The notes beneath the pieces were generated by a model. It was not told the DNA's origin, ran no database searches, and worked only from the letters and a program-made list of their open reading frames with translations. Shown here in pieces: positions 24,919 through 34,151 of a DNA stretch of 64,000 nt (its first letter is position 1; each line of letters begins with the position of its first letter). The position numbers and the translations under genes were made by a program. The DNA is from Hohaiivirga sp031546825. GTDB taxonomy: Bacteria; Pseudomonadota; Alphaproteobacteria; Rhizobiales; Beijerinckiaceae. Where the stretch lies: NCBI GenBank assembly GCA_031546825.1, contig JAVBJU010000024.1, positions 16,049-80,048 of the forward strand. Direction: 5' to 3'.

Positions 24919-26400
24919 ATGAAATTCAAGCTGCCATCATCTTATACCATTCTGTTTCTCATCATTGCTGTTGTTGCAGTGCTGACATGGATTGTGCCTG
25001 CGGGCGAATATGACAAGGTTCAGGGTGGCAAGGCCCTTATTGCGGGCACTTATCATAGCGTGAAGCAGAACCCGCAAGGTTTGTTCGAGGTGCTGAAAGC
25101 GCCAATCAATGGTTTCCTTGGCACCAAGGCCACCAGCGGCGCCGTGGAAATCTCGCTGTTCATCCTTATCATCGGCGGGTTCCTTGGGGTTATCACCAAG
25201 ACCGGGGCGATGGATGCGGGCATCGCGCTCACCGTGCGCAAATGCGATGGCGACGCCACGAAGCTCATTCCGCTACTGATGCTGCTGACCGGCCTCGGCG
25301 GGACCACCTTCGGCATGTCGGAAGAATGCGTTGCCTTTCTGCCGCTGGTGCTGCCGATCATGCTGGCAACCCGGCTTGACCCGATTGTCGGTGTCGCCTG
25401 TCTGTTACTTGGCGCAAAAATTGGCACGCTCGGCTCAACCGTCAACCCGTTCGCCACGGGCGTGGCCTCCGAAGCCATCAAGATTTCCATCGCTTCCGGC
25501 ATGAACTGGCGCATCCTGATCTGGGTCACCAATGTCGGGCTCGCGACCATCTACCTTTACCGTTACGCCGTTCGTGTTGAGAAGAACGAAGCCAACTCTT
25601 TGATGGCCGACACGCTTGCCGCCGACCGCGAATACTGGAAAGGCACAGAAACCTCGACCGGCATCACCGGTCGCCAAAAGGCCGTGTTGTGGCTGATGGG
25701 CTTCACCTTCCTGCTGATGACCGTTTCGCTAATCCCGTGGGACAGGTTCGGCGTTAACATCTTCAAGGTTTCCAACGCGTGGCTCCTCGGTTTGCCGGTG
25801 GTTGGCCCCGTGCTCGGCAAGGTCGTGATGCTCGGAGATTGGGAATTTCGGGAAATCTCGATGCTGTTCCTTTTCATGGCGGTCATCATCGGCTTTGTGG
25901 CAAGGCTCTCAGAAGAGGAAATCGTCAAGAGCTTCATCGCCGGAGCGCGCGATCTGCTCGGCGTGTCGTTCATCGTGGCGGTGGCGCGCGGCATCCAGGT
26001 GGTGATGAATGACGGCTACATGACCGCGACCGTGCTGCACTGGGGCGAGCAGGTGCTCACCGGCCTGTCGCCTGCCGTATTCGCCGTGCTCACCTATCTG
26101 TTCTATCTGCCGCTCGGCTTCCTCATTCCGTCAACATCGGGCCTTGCGGGCGCGACCATCCCGATTACCGGTGGGCTTGCCCAGTTTGCCAATGTTCCGG
26201 CCCATGTGGTGGTGACGGCGTTCCAGAGCGCGTCTGGCATCGTCAACCTCATCACGCCAACATCCGGCGCGCTGATGGCGGGGCTGGCGATGGGCCGCAT
26301 CAACTATGGCACCTGGCTGAAATTCGTGATGAAGCTCGTCATTGCGTTGTTCGTGATTGATCTCGTCATCATCGCCGCTGCCGCAATGCTGTCGTCGTGA
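24919..26400 (+). CDS. YfcC/DcuC-family carboxylate or amino-acid carrier
   Basis: A 493-residue membrane protein with about 12 hydrophobic segments. ATG 24919 has GGGAGG 6 bases upstream and starts just before the first helix (SYTILFLIIAVVAVLTWIVPAGEY, of which WIVPAGEYD is typical of the YfcC family). GLGGTTFGMSEECVAFLPL and TPTSGALMAGLAMGRI are conserved loops. Relatives move C4-dicarboxylates or basic amino acids. The gene overlaps or abuts a zinc deacylase gene, which suggests uptake of an N-acyl amino acid or peptide-like substrate that is then hydrolysed. Confidence 0.82.
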   Translation: MKFKLPSSYTILFLIIAVVAVLTWIVPAGEYDKVQGGKALIAGTYHSVKQNPQGLFEVLKAPINGFLGTKATSGAVEISLFILIIGGFLGVITKTGAMDAGIALTVRKCDGDATKLIPLLMLLTGLGGTTFGMSEECVAFLPLVLPIMLATRLDPIVGVACLLLGAKIGTLGSTVNPFATGVASEAIKISIASGMNWRILIWVTNVGLATIYLYRYAVRVEKNEANSLMADTLAADREYWKGTETSTGITGRQKAVLWLMGFTFLLMTVSLIPWDRFGVNIFKVSNAWLLGLPVVGPVLGKVVMLGDWEFREISMLFLFMAVIIGFVARLSEEEIVKSFIAGARDLLGVSFIVAVARGIQVVMNDGYMTATVLHWGEQVLTGLSPAVFAVLTYLFYLPLGFLIPSTSGLAGATIPITGGLAQFANVPAHVVVTAFQSASGIVNLITPTSGALMAGLAMGRINYGTWLKFVMKLVIALFVIDLVIIAAAAMLSS

Positions 26401-26417
26401 GCGGAGGGAAGGCGGCC

Positions 26418-27464
26418 ATGCCGAACCAAATCAAGGCCAAAAACGCGCCGACACTGCGCACGGGAAGCATTCTTGACGGCATTGAGGTCATCGACAACCT
26501 CAATGTCGAAGACCTTGCTCCCGGCCAGCATTATCGCTTCTGGTTTCAGGGTGCGGGTAACGCCCTGTCGCAACGCTGGCTGGTGCCGGTTTCCGTGATG
26601 CGCGGTGCGCGTCCGGGTCCGGTGCTGGGCTTACAGGCGCTGGTGCATGGCGATGAGATCAACGGCGTGCGCGTATTGCAAAAGCTGCTGGCGGATATTG
26701 ATCCGGCCAAACTCGCAGGCACCATTGTCGTCGTGCATATCGCCAATATGACCGGCCTGATTGCCAATAACCGCCATTGGTCGGTGCAAACAGACGGCGG
26801 CACAGCCTATGACTTCAACCGGTTCTGGCCCGGAAAAGAGGCGGGCAATGCGGCGGAACAGCAGATTTTCCGGTTGTTCCACCACGTGCTCGCCAACAAT
26901 GCCGACATGGTGATTGATCTGCATGCGCAATCCAGCGGCACGGCTTATCCGTTGATGCTTTATGCCGATTACCGCGATGCGGCCTCAAAGGCCTTGGCGG
27001 AGTTGATCCCGGCGGATCAGATCAAGATTGACGATGGTGAGGCCGGTGCAGCCGAACAGGCTTTTCTGGAAGTGGGTATTCCTTCAGTCACGCTCGAAGT
27101 GGGTGCGCCCGCCGTTTACCAGCCGGAACTCATCGACCGGGCAGTAGTTGGCCTTCTCAATGTGATGATCCACCACCGCATGATCGACCGTCCACTGGGG
27201 CCGACAGCCGCGACGGTTGGCACTTACGTGGCCAATGCCTGGGATTCCATCCGCGCCACCGTCTCGGGCTTTGCTGATATTCTGGTGTGCATCGGTGAGG
27301 ATGTGCAGCAGGGGCAGCTTGTCGCCGTGCAACGCAACGCCTTCGGCGACGTGATGAAGGAATATCACGCGCCGACAGCAGGCAAGGTGGTTTCCGTGGC
27401 CACCCACCCCGTCCGCGAGGCCGGGGCGTTGCTGGTCCGTGTGATGTTCATGAAGGCTGCGTGA
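26418..27464 (+). CDS. succinylglutamate desuccinylase/aspartoacylase-family deacylase
   Basis: A 348-residue zinc hydrolase of the AstE/AspA (M14-like) family. Zinc ligands are seen in VHGDEINGVRV (His and Glu) and in VIDLHAQSSG (second His). The C-terminal region carries the second small beta-rich domain of this family. Expected chemistry is removal of an N-acyl group from an amino acid. Start ATG 26418 has an AGGGAAGG site; the GTG at 26397, overlapping the carrier stop, is an alternative. Co-transcribed with the carrier at 24919. Confidence 0.82.
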   Translation: MPNQIKAKNAPTLRTGSILDGIEVIDNLNVEDLAPGQHYRFWFQGAGNALSQRWLVPVSVMRGARPGPVLGLQALVHGDEINGVRVLQKLLADIDPAKLAGTIVVVHIANMTGLIANNRHWSVQTDGGTAYDFNRFWPGKEAGNAAEQQIFRLFHHVLANNADMVIDLHAQSSGTAYPLMLYADYRDAASKALAELIPADQIKIDDGEAGAAEQAFLEVGIPSVTLEVGAPAVYQPELIDRAVVGLLNVMIHHRMIDRPLGPTAATVGTYVANAWDSIRATVSGFADILVCIGEDVQQGQLVAVQRNAFGDVMKEYHAPTAGKVVSVATHPVREAGALLVRVMFMKAA

Positions 27465-27492
27465 GCCGCCGGGTTAATCGCTCGCGGCCCGC

Positions 27493-28167
27493 TCACAGAT
27501 TGTAGCGCACAAACATCTCTTTGGCGTTTTCGTTGTGTTGGCGGATCAGTTGTTCTGCCCGCTCGGCATCGCGGTTATGGCAGGCATCAACAAGGGCGCG
27601 ATGTTCGCGGATTGAGGCTTCTTCGCGTTCGGGTGAGAATTTGCCCCGGTGGATGAGGTGCACGCCGATGGCGGTGCGCAGTTGCTGAATCTGGCGCAGC
27701 AGGCGTGGCCAGTTGCAAGGGGCGTAGAGCGCTTCGTGGAAAGCGTGGTTCATCTCGATGTGCTGCTGGATTGTCGCGATTGTTTCCGGTCTGATCGCGG
27801 TGAAGGGGATCAATCGGGCAATGTCGGCGTCCGTCATGCGCGGCACAGCGCGACGGACGGCGAGCGCTTCAAGTTCGATTCGCATCGCGTAGATTTCCTC
27901 GACGATCTCGGCATTGACCTCGGTGACGAAGGTGCCCCGGCGCGGAATGCGCACGAGCAGGCCTTCACCTTCGAGCACGGCGATCGCCTGGCGGATCGGC
28001 ATGCGGCTGGTCTTGAGCGCCTGGGAAAGCTCTTTCTCGTTGATCTCTTCGCCGGGCAGGAAAAAGCCTTGGGCGAGGGCTTCACGCAGGCTCTCAAGCA
28101 CAAAACTTTCCAGGGTCATCAATGCGCCGCGCTTCGCCTCGGCGAGATCATGGAGATTGGAATACAT
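27493..28167 (-). CDS. GntR family regulator with FCD ligand domain
   Basis: A 224-residue FadR-subfamily regulator. The winged helix-turn-helix covers about residues 18-80 (GEEINEKELSQALKTSRMPI, LEGEGLLVRIPRRGTFV). The all-helical FCD effector domain follows, with metal ligands of the usual type (R-x-x-x-E near RIELEALA, H in NHAFHEAL, H in IREHRALVDA). It is divergent from the BKACE operon and convergent with the deacylase operon. An 18-bp perfect palindrome between it and the BKACE gene is the likely binding site. GGAGA lies 5 bases before ATG. Confidence 0.88.
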   Translation of the reverse strand: MYSNLHDLAEAKRGALMTLESFVLESLREALAQGFFLPGEEINEKELSQALKTSRMPIRQAIAVLEGEGLLVRIPRRGTFVTEVNAEIVEEIYAMRIELEALAVRRAVPRMTDADIARLIPFTAIRPETIATIQQHIEMNHAFHEALYAPCNWPRLLRQIQQLRTAIGVHLIHRGKFSPEREEASIREHRALVDACHNRDAERAEQLIRQHNENAKEMFVRYNL

Positions 28168-28568
28168 CGGGTCTCCTTAAACGTGCGAAGCCGTGTCGAG
28201 TGCGTCGCTACTGCCGAAATTGCAAGGCATGCGACGGGAATCACCCGCCATTCCGCTTTTTTGTCTTCGTAGGGCTTTCTGGTTCGGACGGGAACCCTCC
28301 GAGGTCAAATTGTGTTTACGGCAAAACATAATTTGATCCGGTTTCGGTTCAGGCCTGCACCTTGCGAAGACCCCCTCAGCTTAATCGCAGCATTGACAAA
28401 AACCAAGTGTTCTGTATTTTGGATCCAAAATATTTTATCCACTTCAAGGCGGGTCCACGGTCGCGTTCGTTCTGATGTATTGCTTGGTTCCATCGGCCCC
28501 AGCGGCCTAAAAGAACCAGATCAGGATCGCGCCGTTCCCGCGCCATTTCGGAATGGGGCGTAACCATT
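28168..28568. other. 401-bp divergent regulatory region of the BKACE operon
   Basis: Holds the promoter and palindrome listed separately at 28393-28432. The 136 bases between the palindrome and the BKACE start form an untranslated leader. No gene or structured RNA was recognised. Confidence 0.5.
28393..28432 (+). promoter_or_regulatory. promoter with 18-bp palindromic GntR operator
   Basis: A consensus -35 TTGACA (28393-28398) is followed after 16 bases by TATTTT (28415-28420). The perfect palindrome TATTTTGGATCCAAAATA (28415-28432) covers the -10 box. FCD-type GntR proteins commonly bind short palindromes of this kind (TTGGATCCAA core), so repression by the neighbouring regulator is likely. 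Confidence 0.7.
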
Positions 28569-29396
28569 ATGGAAAAACTGGTCATTACCGTTGCGACAAC
28601 TGGTGCCGTCACGAGCCGTGAACAGCATCCCGACCTGCCGCTGCATCCGGAAGAGATCGCGGATTCGGTTTATGAATGTTATCTCGCGGGCGCGGCGATG
28701 GCCCATATCCACGTTCGTGATGAGAAGGGCGGCCCGTCGATGTCGCTCGATACCTTTTCACGTACGGTGGAACTTATCCGCCAGCGGTGCGATATCCTTC
28801 TAAACCTTACCACATCGGGCGGGCGCGATCTGCCGCTGACCGATGAAGACCGTTTCGCCCACCTCGTTCTTGAGCCGGAAATGTGCTCGATGGATTGCGG
28901 TTCGATGAATTTTGGCGAGCGGGTTTTTGAAAACTCCCCGCGCTTCCTGCGCAAGCTCGGCGAGGCGACGATCAAGGCCAAAGTGAAGCCCGAGATCGAA
29001 GTGTTCGATAGCGCGATGATCGATAATGCGGTGCGGCTTGCCAAGGATGGCTTTATCGCCGCGCCGATGCATTTCCAGTTCGTGCTCGGCGCACGCGGCG
29101 GCATGGCGGCGACACCGGAAAACCTTCTGTTCCTGCTCAGCAAGATTCCGGAAGGTTCGACCTGGTCAGTGATTGGCATTGGTCGCGGGCATCTGCCGCT
29201 GTTGACGATGGCGATCCACATGGGCGGTCATGTACGCGTCGGGATGGAAGACAACGTTTTGTACCGCAAGGGCGTTTTGGTGAAGACCAACGCGCAGTTT
29301 GTGGAACGCACGGTGCGGCTGGCGGAAGAGTTCGACCGCCCGATCGCAACCGTTGCTGAAGCACGTCAGATTATCGGACTGCGTGCAGCCCGATAA
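28569..29396 (+). CDS. BKACE-family beta-keto acid cleavage enzyme
   Basis: A 275-residue member of the DUF849/BKACE family, first known as 3-keto-5-aminohexanoate cleavage enzyme (Kce). The zinc-binding pair is in MAHIHVRDEKGG (about residues 44-55), and a conserved acidic segment is in GMEDNVLYRKG near the C-terminus. These enzymes condense a beta-keto acid with acetyl-CoA to give acetoacetate and a new acyl-CoA. The substrate side chain differs among clades and cannot be read here. First gene of an operon with an MFS carrier and a cyclase. Confidence 0.88.
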   Translation: MEKLVITVATTGAVTSREQHPDLPLHPEEIADSVYECYLAGAAMAHIHVRDEKGGPSMSLDTFSRTVELIRQRCDILLNLTTSGGRDLPLTDEDRFAHLVLEPEMCSMDCGSMNFGERVFENSPRFLRKLGEATIKAKVKPEIEVFDSAMIDNAVRLAKDGFIAAPMHFQFVLGARGGMAATPENLLFLLSKIPEGSTWSVIGIGRGHLPLLTMAIHMGGHVRVGMEDNVLYRKGVLVKTNAQFVERTVRLAEEFDRPIATVAEARQIIGLRAAR

Positions 29397-29515
29397 GCCG
29401 TTAAAATAACGGGATAATGCCAGTGGAGGGGGAGCCGCTGGTTTTTCCCGAAATGTAGCAGCGCTGCTACTGCCATCGTCCGTCGTCTGGTCGCAGACGG
29501 GAAGGGGAAAACAAG

Positions 29516-30787
29516 ATGAATACCAGCAATTCCAAAATGGGCGAATTGAAGAAGGGGTGGTTTATCATTGCCGCCGCGATGATCGGCTGCGGTGCCGGTG
29601 CTTCTTCGCTGCCCTTCTACAGCTTCGGGTTGTTCATGCAGTCCATGCAACGCGACTTCGGCTGGACGCGCGCGGATATTACCGCCGCCTTGCTGTTCAA
29701 GTCGCTGGCTCTGGCTGCTCTGGCTCCAGTAATCGGCTGGGTCATTGACCGCTATTCGCCGCGCAAGGTGGTGCTGACCTCGGTTATCCTGTTCAGCGCC
29801 ATTCTGCTCGGCCTGAGCCAGATGAACGGCACATTGTTCCAGTTCTATTTCCTTTATTCCATATTGATGGTTCTCGGTGGCGGCACGACCCCCATTCTCT
29901 ACACCCGCGTTGTCAGCCGCAATTTCGATGTGGCGCGCGGGACCGCTCTCGGCCTGACGCTGGCTGGCATCGGCATCGCCGCCATCATCATTCCGCCGAC
30001 AATAACACCGATCATCGAGACCTATGGCTGGCGCTGGGGTTACGGCGTCATGGCTGTTGTCGCATTGATGGTCTGGCCGGTGCTGTTCTTCGGGCTGCGC
30101 GTCAAGACCAGCACGGACCAGGCAACCATTCAGGCGAAAAAGAAGGGCGGCGAAATTGGCCTCACCTTGCCGATGGCGCTCACGACGGTCAGCTATTGGA
30201 TGTTGCTTGCCGGGTTCTTCCTGGTGTCGCTCGCCATCTCCTCGATGATGATCCACATGGTGCCGATGCTCCGTGATTCAGGTATGACCGCCGTGCAGGC
30301 GGCGGGTATCGCGTCGCTCATCGGTGTTGGTGTGGTGGTTGGTCGTATTGTGATCGGCTGGCTGGTCGACCAGTTCTTCGCCGGATACGTCGCCGGAGGA
30401 ATGTTCCTGCTGACCGGCATCGGGGCTGCCATCCTGATTTGGGGCGGCGCGAACTTTGCGCAGATTGCGGCTTTCCTCGTGGGGCTATCGCTCGGTGCCG
30501 AGGTTGATCTCATTGCCTATTTCGTCTCGCGCTATTGCGGCCTTAAGCATTACGGCAAGCTTTATGCGGTGGTTTACGCGATGTTCATCGTCGGTAACTC
30601 CATCGGCCCATTCGTTGCAGGCAAGATATTCGACGCGACCAAGACCTATAGCGTGGTGTTGTGGGTTAATATCGGGCTGCTCATCGCATCGGCCATCGTG
30701 ATGTTCCTTCTGCCGCGCTTCCCTTCGGAAGAGCAGATTTCGGAAAAGGAACAGGCACTGGCTGCGGCTGGAGCCGGGGCAAAGTAA
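29516..30787 (+). CDS. MFS transporter of the BKACE operon
   Basis: A 423-residue major-facilitator protein with about 12 hydrophobic segments and the loop signature GWVIDRYSPRKVVL between helices 2 and 3. The pattern is closest to monocarboxylate/oxalate-type (OFA/MCT-like) carriers. A good AAGGGG site precedes the ATG. It probably imports the acid that the BKACE enzyme and cyclase consume. The 119-base gap to the BKACE gene holds a CG-rich segment but no clear terminator. Confidence 0.85.
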   Translation: MNTSNSKMGELKKGWFIIAAAMIGCGAGASSLPFYSFGLFMQSMQRDFGWTRADITAALLFKSLALAALAPVIGWVIDRYSPRKVVLTSVILFSAILLGLSQMNGTLFQFYFLYSILMVLGGGTTPILYTRVVSRNFDVARGTALGLTLAGIGIAAIIIPPTITPIIETYGWRWGYGVMAVVALMVWPVLFFGLRVKTSTDQATIQAKKKGGEIGLTLPMALTTVSYWMLLAGFFLVSLAISSMMIHMVPMLRDSGMTAVQAAGIASLIGVGVVVGRIVIGWLVDQFFAGYVAGGMFLLTGIGAAILIWGGANFAQIAAFLVGLSLGAEVDLIAYFVSRYCGLKHYGKLYAVVYAMFIVGNSIGPFVAGKIFDATKTYSVVLWVNIGLLIASAIVMFLLPRFPSEEQISEKEQALAAAGAGAK

Positions 30788-30802
30788 ACAGGAGCGGGCA
30801 TC

Positions 30803-31591
30803 ATGGCTAAACGCATTATCGATCTGTCGATTTGTCTCGAAAACGATATCATCAGCGATCCGCCCATTGCCCGCCCCAAAATCGATTATCTCGATCACAT
30901 CGACACGATCCCGCGCATCCAGGGCTTCTTTCCGACCATGAAGGCCGAGGATTTGCCCGACAGCGCGGGATGGGCCATCGAAACCGTTGCGTTGACCACG
31001 CATAACGGCACCCATCTCGATGCGCCGTATCATTTCCATCCCACCATGGATCACGCGACCGGCACACCGCGCCGGTCGCTGACCATCGACGAGGTGCCGC
31101 TGGACTGGTGCATGCAGCCCGGCGTCAAACTCGACTTCCGCCATTTCGATGATGGTTATCTCGTGACGGCCGCTGATGTTGAGGCGGAATTGAAGCGCAT
31201 TGGCCATGAGCTGTCACCGCTGGAAATCGTCGTTATCAATACCAAGGCGGGCGAGCGCTACGGCCAGGACGACTATATCAATAGCGGCTGCGGCATGAGC
31301 CGTGCGGCGACGCTCTATCTGCTTGAGCGGGGCGTGCGCCTTACCGGCACCGATGCCTGGAGCTGGGATGCGCCGTTCTGTTACACCAAAAAGCGCGTCG
31401 AAGAGACCGGCGATATGGGGCTGATCTGGGAAGGGCATAAGGCCGGGCGCGATATCGGCTATTGCCACCTAGAAAAGCTGCACAACCTTGAGCTTCTGCC
31501 TTCAACCGGCTTCACGCTGATCTGTTTCCCGGTCAAAATCCGGGGCGGGTCCGCCGGTTGGACACGGGCGGTGGCGGTGCTCGATCAATAA
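30803..31591 (+). CDS. cyclase family protein (kynurenine formamidase-like)
   Basis: A 262-residue metal hydrolase. The family signature is present as HNGTHLDAPYHF (about residues 68-79), with conserved histidine and aspartate metal ligands. The family includes kynurenine formamidase and isatin hydrolase, which open cyclic or formylated amides. It follows the carrier after 15 bases with AGGAG before ATG, so it belongs to the same operon. The likely job is opening a ring or hydrolysing an amide in the pathway served by the BKACE enzyme. Confidence 0.87.
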   Translation: MAKRIIDLSICLENDIISDPPIARPKIDYLDHIDTIPRIQGFFPTMKAEDLPDSAGWAIETVALTTHNGTHLDAPYHFHPTMDHATGTPRRSLTIDEVPLDWCMQPGVKLDFRHFDDGYLVTAADVEAELKRIGHELSPLEIVVINTKAGERYGQDDYINSGCGMSRAATLYLLERGVRLTGTDAWSWDAPFCYTKKRVEETGDMGLIWEGHKAGRDIGYCHLEKLHNLELLPSTGFTLICFPVKIRGGSAGWTRAVAVLDQ

Positions 31592-31619
31592 AATCCGCGA
31601 TATAACATGCGAGCATAAT

Positions 31620-31650
31620 AAAAGAGGCACCCGTTACAGGTGCCTCTTTT
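31620..31650. terminator. bidirectional terminator between the cyclase and hydratase genes
   Basis: A perfect 12-bp stem, AAAAGAGGCACC / GGTGCCTCTTTT, with a 7-base loop. The A run on the left and T run on the right make it effective for both convergent transcripts. Confidence 0.93.
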
Positions 31651-31675
31651 CATTTGTCTACCGTTTGGCAGGCGC

Positions 31676-32449
31676 TTAGCTATGGGCGAGTTCGACCACC
31701 ATGTCGTCGAAGCCGGTGAGGCTTGTGACCAGTTTTCCGGTTTTGGGCGTGGAGATGACTCCGCACATGCTGCCGGTGGTGAGAATGTGCCCGGCCTTGA
31801 GACCACCAAGTCCGTCGTTGGGCGTGGTCGCATAACCGATGACTGGCAGGAGAATGTCGTTCCACGGGTGCTTGGGTACGGCGTTGTAGATTTCGACACC
31901 ATCAAGCGTGGCGCGGCAAGACATGCTCTCAAGCGGGCCGGGGATTTCCTTGGTCTTCTTTTCCTGACCCAAGATATATCCGCCGTTGTGAACGCTATCG
32001 GCAAGACCTTGCGGGAAGCTCAGGTTCGACGGGTCGGAATAACGGGTTGCCAGCATCTCGATGCCGCAGAATACCGTGTCGATGGCTGCGGTGATTTCTT
32101 CACGGGTGTAGGGCTTGCCGGGACGCACGGGAAGATCCTTGGCGATACGCACGCCGATTTCGATCTCGATGCGGAAATCCGGGCCGGCTTTTTGAATCCA
32201 GCGGGTCGGAGCCTTGTGGACGGTGCTGGCCAGCAGCGGACCAGCGAAGGGAACGTCATCTGCCGTGAAGCCGAGCTTCCAGCCGAGAATCTTTTCACCT
32301 AGCTGAGACACGACCCAGGTCTGCACGCGCATCGCTGAAGCGATATCCGCCGGAGCAGGCACGGCCTTCGGGTCGGCCAAAACGCCTTTGGTGCGGGCAG
32401 CGAGCAATGCCCGGGCGAGGACTTCTTCTTGGGGGGAAAGGTTGGTCAT
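31676..32449 (-). CDS. 2-keto-4-pentenoate hydratase family protein
   Basis: A 257-residue protein of the MhpD/HpcG hydratase-decarboxylase superfamily. Family landmarks are GWKLGFTA, EIEIGVRIAKDLP (metal-binding Glu pair) and LGGLKAGHILTTGSM near the C-terminus. Members add water to 2-hydroxy-dienoates in the meta-cleavage pathways of aromatics. The ATG has AGGAG 7 bases upstream. It follows the amidase gene by 80 bases on the same strand, so both may be one unit. The true substrate is not determined. Confidence 0.85.
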   Translation of the reverse strand: MTNLSPQEEVLARALLAARTKGVLADPKAVPAPADIASAMRVQTWVVSQLGEKILGWKLGFTADDVPFAGPLLASTVHKAPTRWIQKAGPDFRIEIEIGVRIAKDLPVRPGKPYTREEITAAIDTVFCGIEMLATRYSDPSNLSFPQGLADSVHNGGYILGQEKKTKEIPGPLESMSCRATLDGVEIYNAVPKHPWNDILLPVIGYATTPNDGLGGLKAGHILTTGSMCGVISTPKTGKLVTSLTGFDDMVVELAHS

Positions 32450-32529
32450 GGCATTCTCCTGTAATGATGGTGGCACTATAGCGGCATCCGGTGCAAAACG
32501 CCGATTAGCGAATTGCCGCACCTGATATA

Positions 32530-33978
32530 TCAAATTGGTGGGGCGATAAAGCCGGGGCCGAGGCGCTCCAGCAGTCCTGCACAGGCAATGGTTTTCATGT
32601 CATTGCCTGGGGCTGAAACAATCTGCACGCCCACCGGCAGGCCCGAAGCTGTGCGCCCGATGGGGGCGGCAGAGGCGGGCAGTCCGGCGAGTGATGCAAA
32701 CGACGACCAGTAGAGGAAGTCGAAATAGGGCCGCTCGGTTCCATTGACCATGAGAACCCGCGAATGGAACCCCGGCTGATGCTCATGGGGAATGGCGGCG
32801 ACGGGGGCAGGCGGGCACAACAGCACATCATATGTGGTGAAGAAGGCCTGCCACGCCGCAATGATTTCCTTCTTGCGCCGTTCGAGAGCGGCCCAGGTTT
32901 CAGCGTCGATCTTCGCGCCGCGCGCCTGCATGGCGCGGTGCGAGCGGTCTCCCGGAGCAAGCTCTTTCGCCTTGGCGGCAAGGCGTGTGCGGACCTCTTC
33001 CGGGAAGCCCACCGCCATGATGGCGTGGTTAAACAGGCTGAAGGTGTCGAGCTCTTCGGCGAAAACAAAATCGGGGCGCGCCAGTTCATCAACATGCGCG
33101 CCCGCATCCTTGAGGAGCTGTGCCGCATGGCGCACCGCCGCGGACACCTCGGCATCGACCGGAGCCTCCGGGTCGTCGGCCCATACTGCAACCCGCAGGG
33201 CGGATGGTGTCGCGGGGGCATAGCGTTCGAGCTTTGCGCGTGCGCCATCAACCGCTGCGGGGCCGTGGATGATGTCGAGGATAAGCGCGAGATCCTGCGC
33301 TGAGCGTGCAAGCGGCCCGAGAGTGGCGAAGGCAGGGTCGATGAGCGAACCAGGCTGCGGCGGTACGTGGCCGCGTGCTGACACCAGACCATAGGTAGGG
33401 CGGTGGCCAAACACGCCACAGGCATGGGCGGGCCAGCGGATCGAGCCGCCAAAATCCGAGCCCACTTCAAAAGCGCTCATGCCCGTTGCCACCGCCGCCG
33501 CCGCGCCACCCGACGAGCCGCCCGGTGAGCGGGTGAGATCCCACGGATTGTTGGTGACGCCGAACAGGCTGTTGAAGCTCTGAAAATCGCCGGTGAAGAT
33601 CGGCACGTTGGTCTTGCCGAGAATGACCGCACCGGCCTGACGCAAACGGGCAACAGCGGGGGCATCCGTATCGGCGATACGGTCGCGGTGGATCGGTGCA
33701 CCGCACGTGGCGGGGAGACCCGCAACGTCGATGGAATCCTTGATGGTGATAACAAGCCCTTCGAGCGCACCGCCATTGCCAGCCTTGAGGTTAGCATCCG
33801 CCCGCGCTGCATCCCGACGCGCCCCTTCCACATCCTGTGCAATGACGGCATTGATGGCGGGGTTCAGTTTCTCGATGCGGGTAAGCGTTTTGCCGAGCAA
33901 CTCCTCCGAAGAAATCTCGCGGCTTTTAAGCCGTGCGGCAAGATCGGTAGCGGAAGACAGGAGAAGATCGTCAGCCAT
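32530..33978 (-). CDS. amidase signature family protein
   Basis: A 482-residue amidase. The Gly/Ser-rich signature with the Ser-cisSer-Lys triad is clear: lysine in TIKDSIDVAG (about residues 74-83) and serines in SPGGSSGGAAAAVATG (about 150-165). Start ATG 33978 matches the family; an upstream extension to 34029 does not. It should hydrolyse an amide to an acid and ammonia. Its place beside the hydratase, cyclase and BKACE genes suggests a role in the same catabolic route. Confidence 0.88.
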   Translation of the reverse strand: MADDLLLSSATDLAARLKSREISSEELLGKTLTRIEKLNPAINAVIAQDVEGARRDAARADANLKAGNGGALEGLVITIKDSIDVAGLPATCGAPIHRDRIADTDAPAVARLRQAGAVILGKTNVPIFTGDFQSFNSLFGVTNNPWDLTRSPGGSSGGAAAAVATGMSAFEVGSDFGGSIRWPAHACGVFGHRPTYGLVSARGHVPPQPGSLIDPAFATLGPLARSAQDLALILDIIHGPAAVDGARAKLERYAPATPSALRVAVWADDPEAPVDAEVSAAVRHAAQLLKDAGAHVDELARPDFVFAEELDTFSLFNHAIMAVGFPEEVRTRLAAKAKELAPGDRSHRAMQARGAKIDAETWAALERRKKEIIAAWQAFFTTYDVLLCPPAPVAAIPHEHQPGFHSRVLMVNGTERPYFDFLYWSSFASLAGLPASAAPIGRTASGLPVGVQIVSAPGNDMKTIACAGLLERLGPGFIAPPI

Positions 33979-34151
33979 GGAGCCCTCGTAGAAGCGCTTT
34001 GATTTATCCGAACAATTCCAGATGTGCACGGTGTACTACTTTGTAACGACACTCATCACTTTGTCCAGACTGCTTCGTCAACCTGTTTCAGGAAAGGTTA
34101 CGCCCTACCTTCATGGGCTGTGCCACTGGCACAGCGGGAGGACGGGGATTA

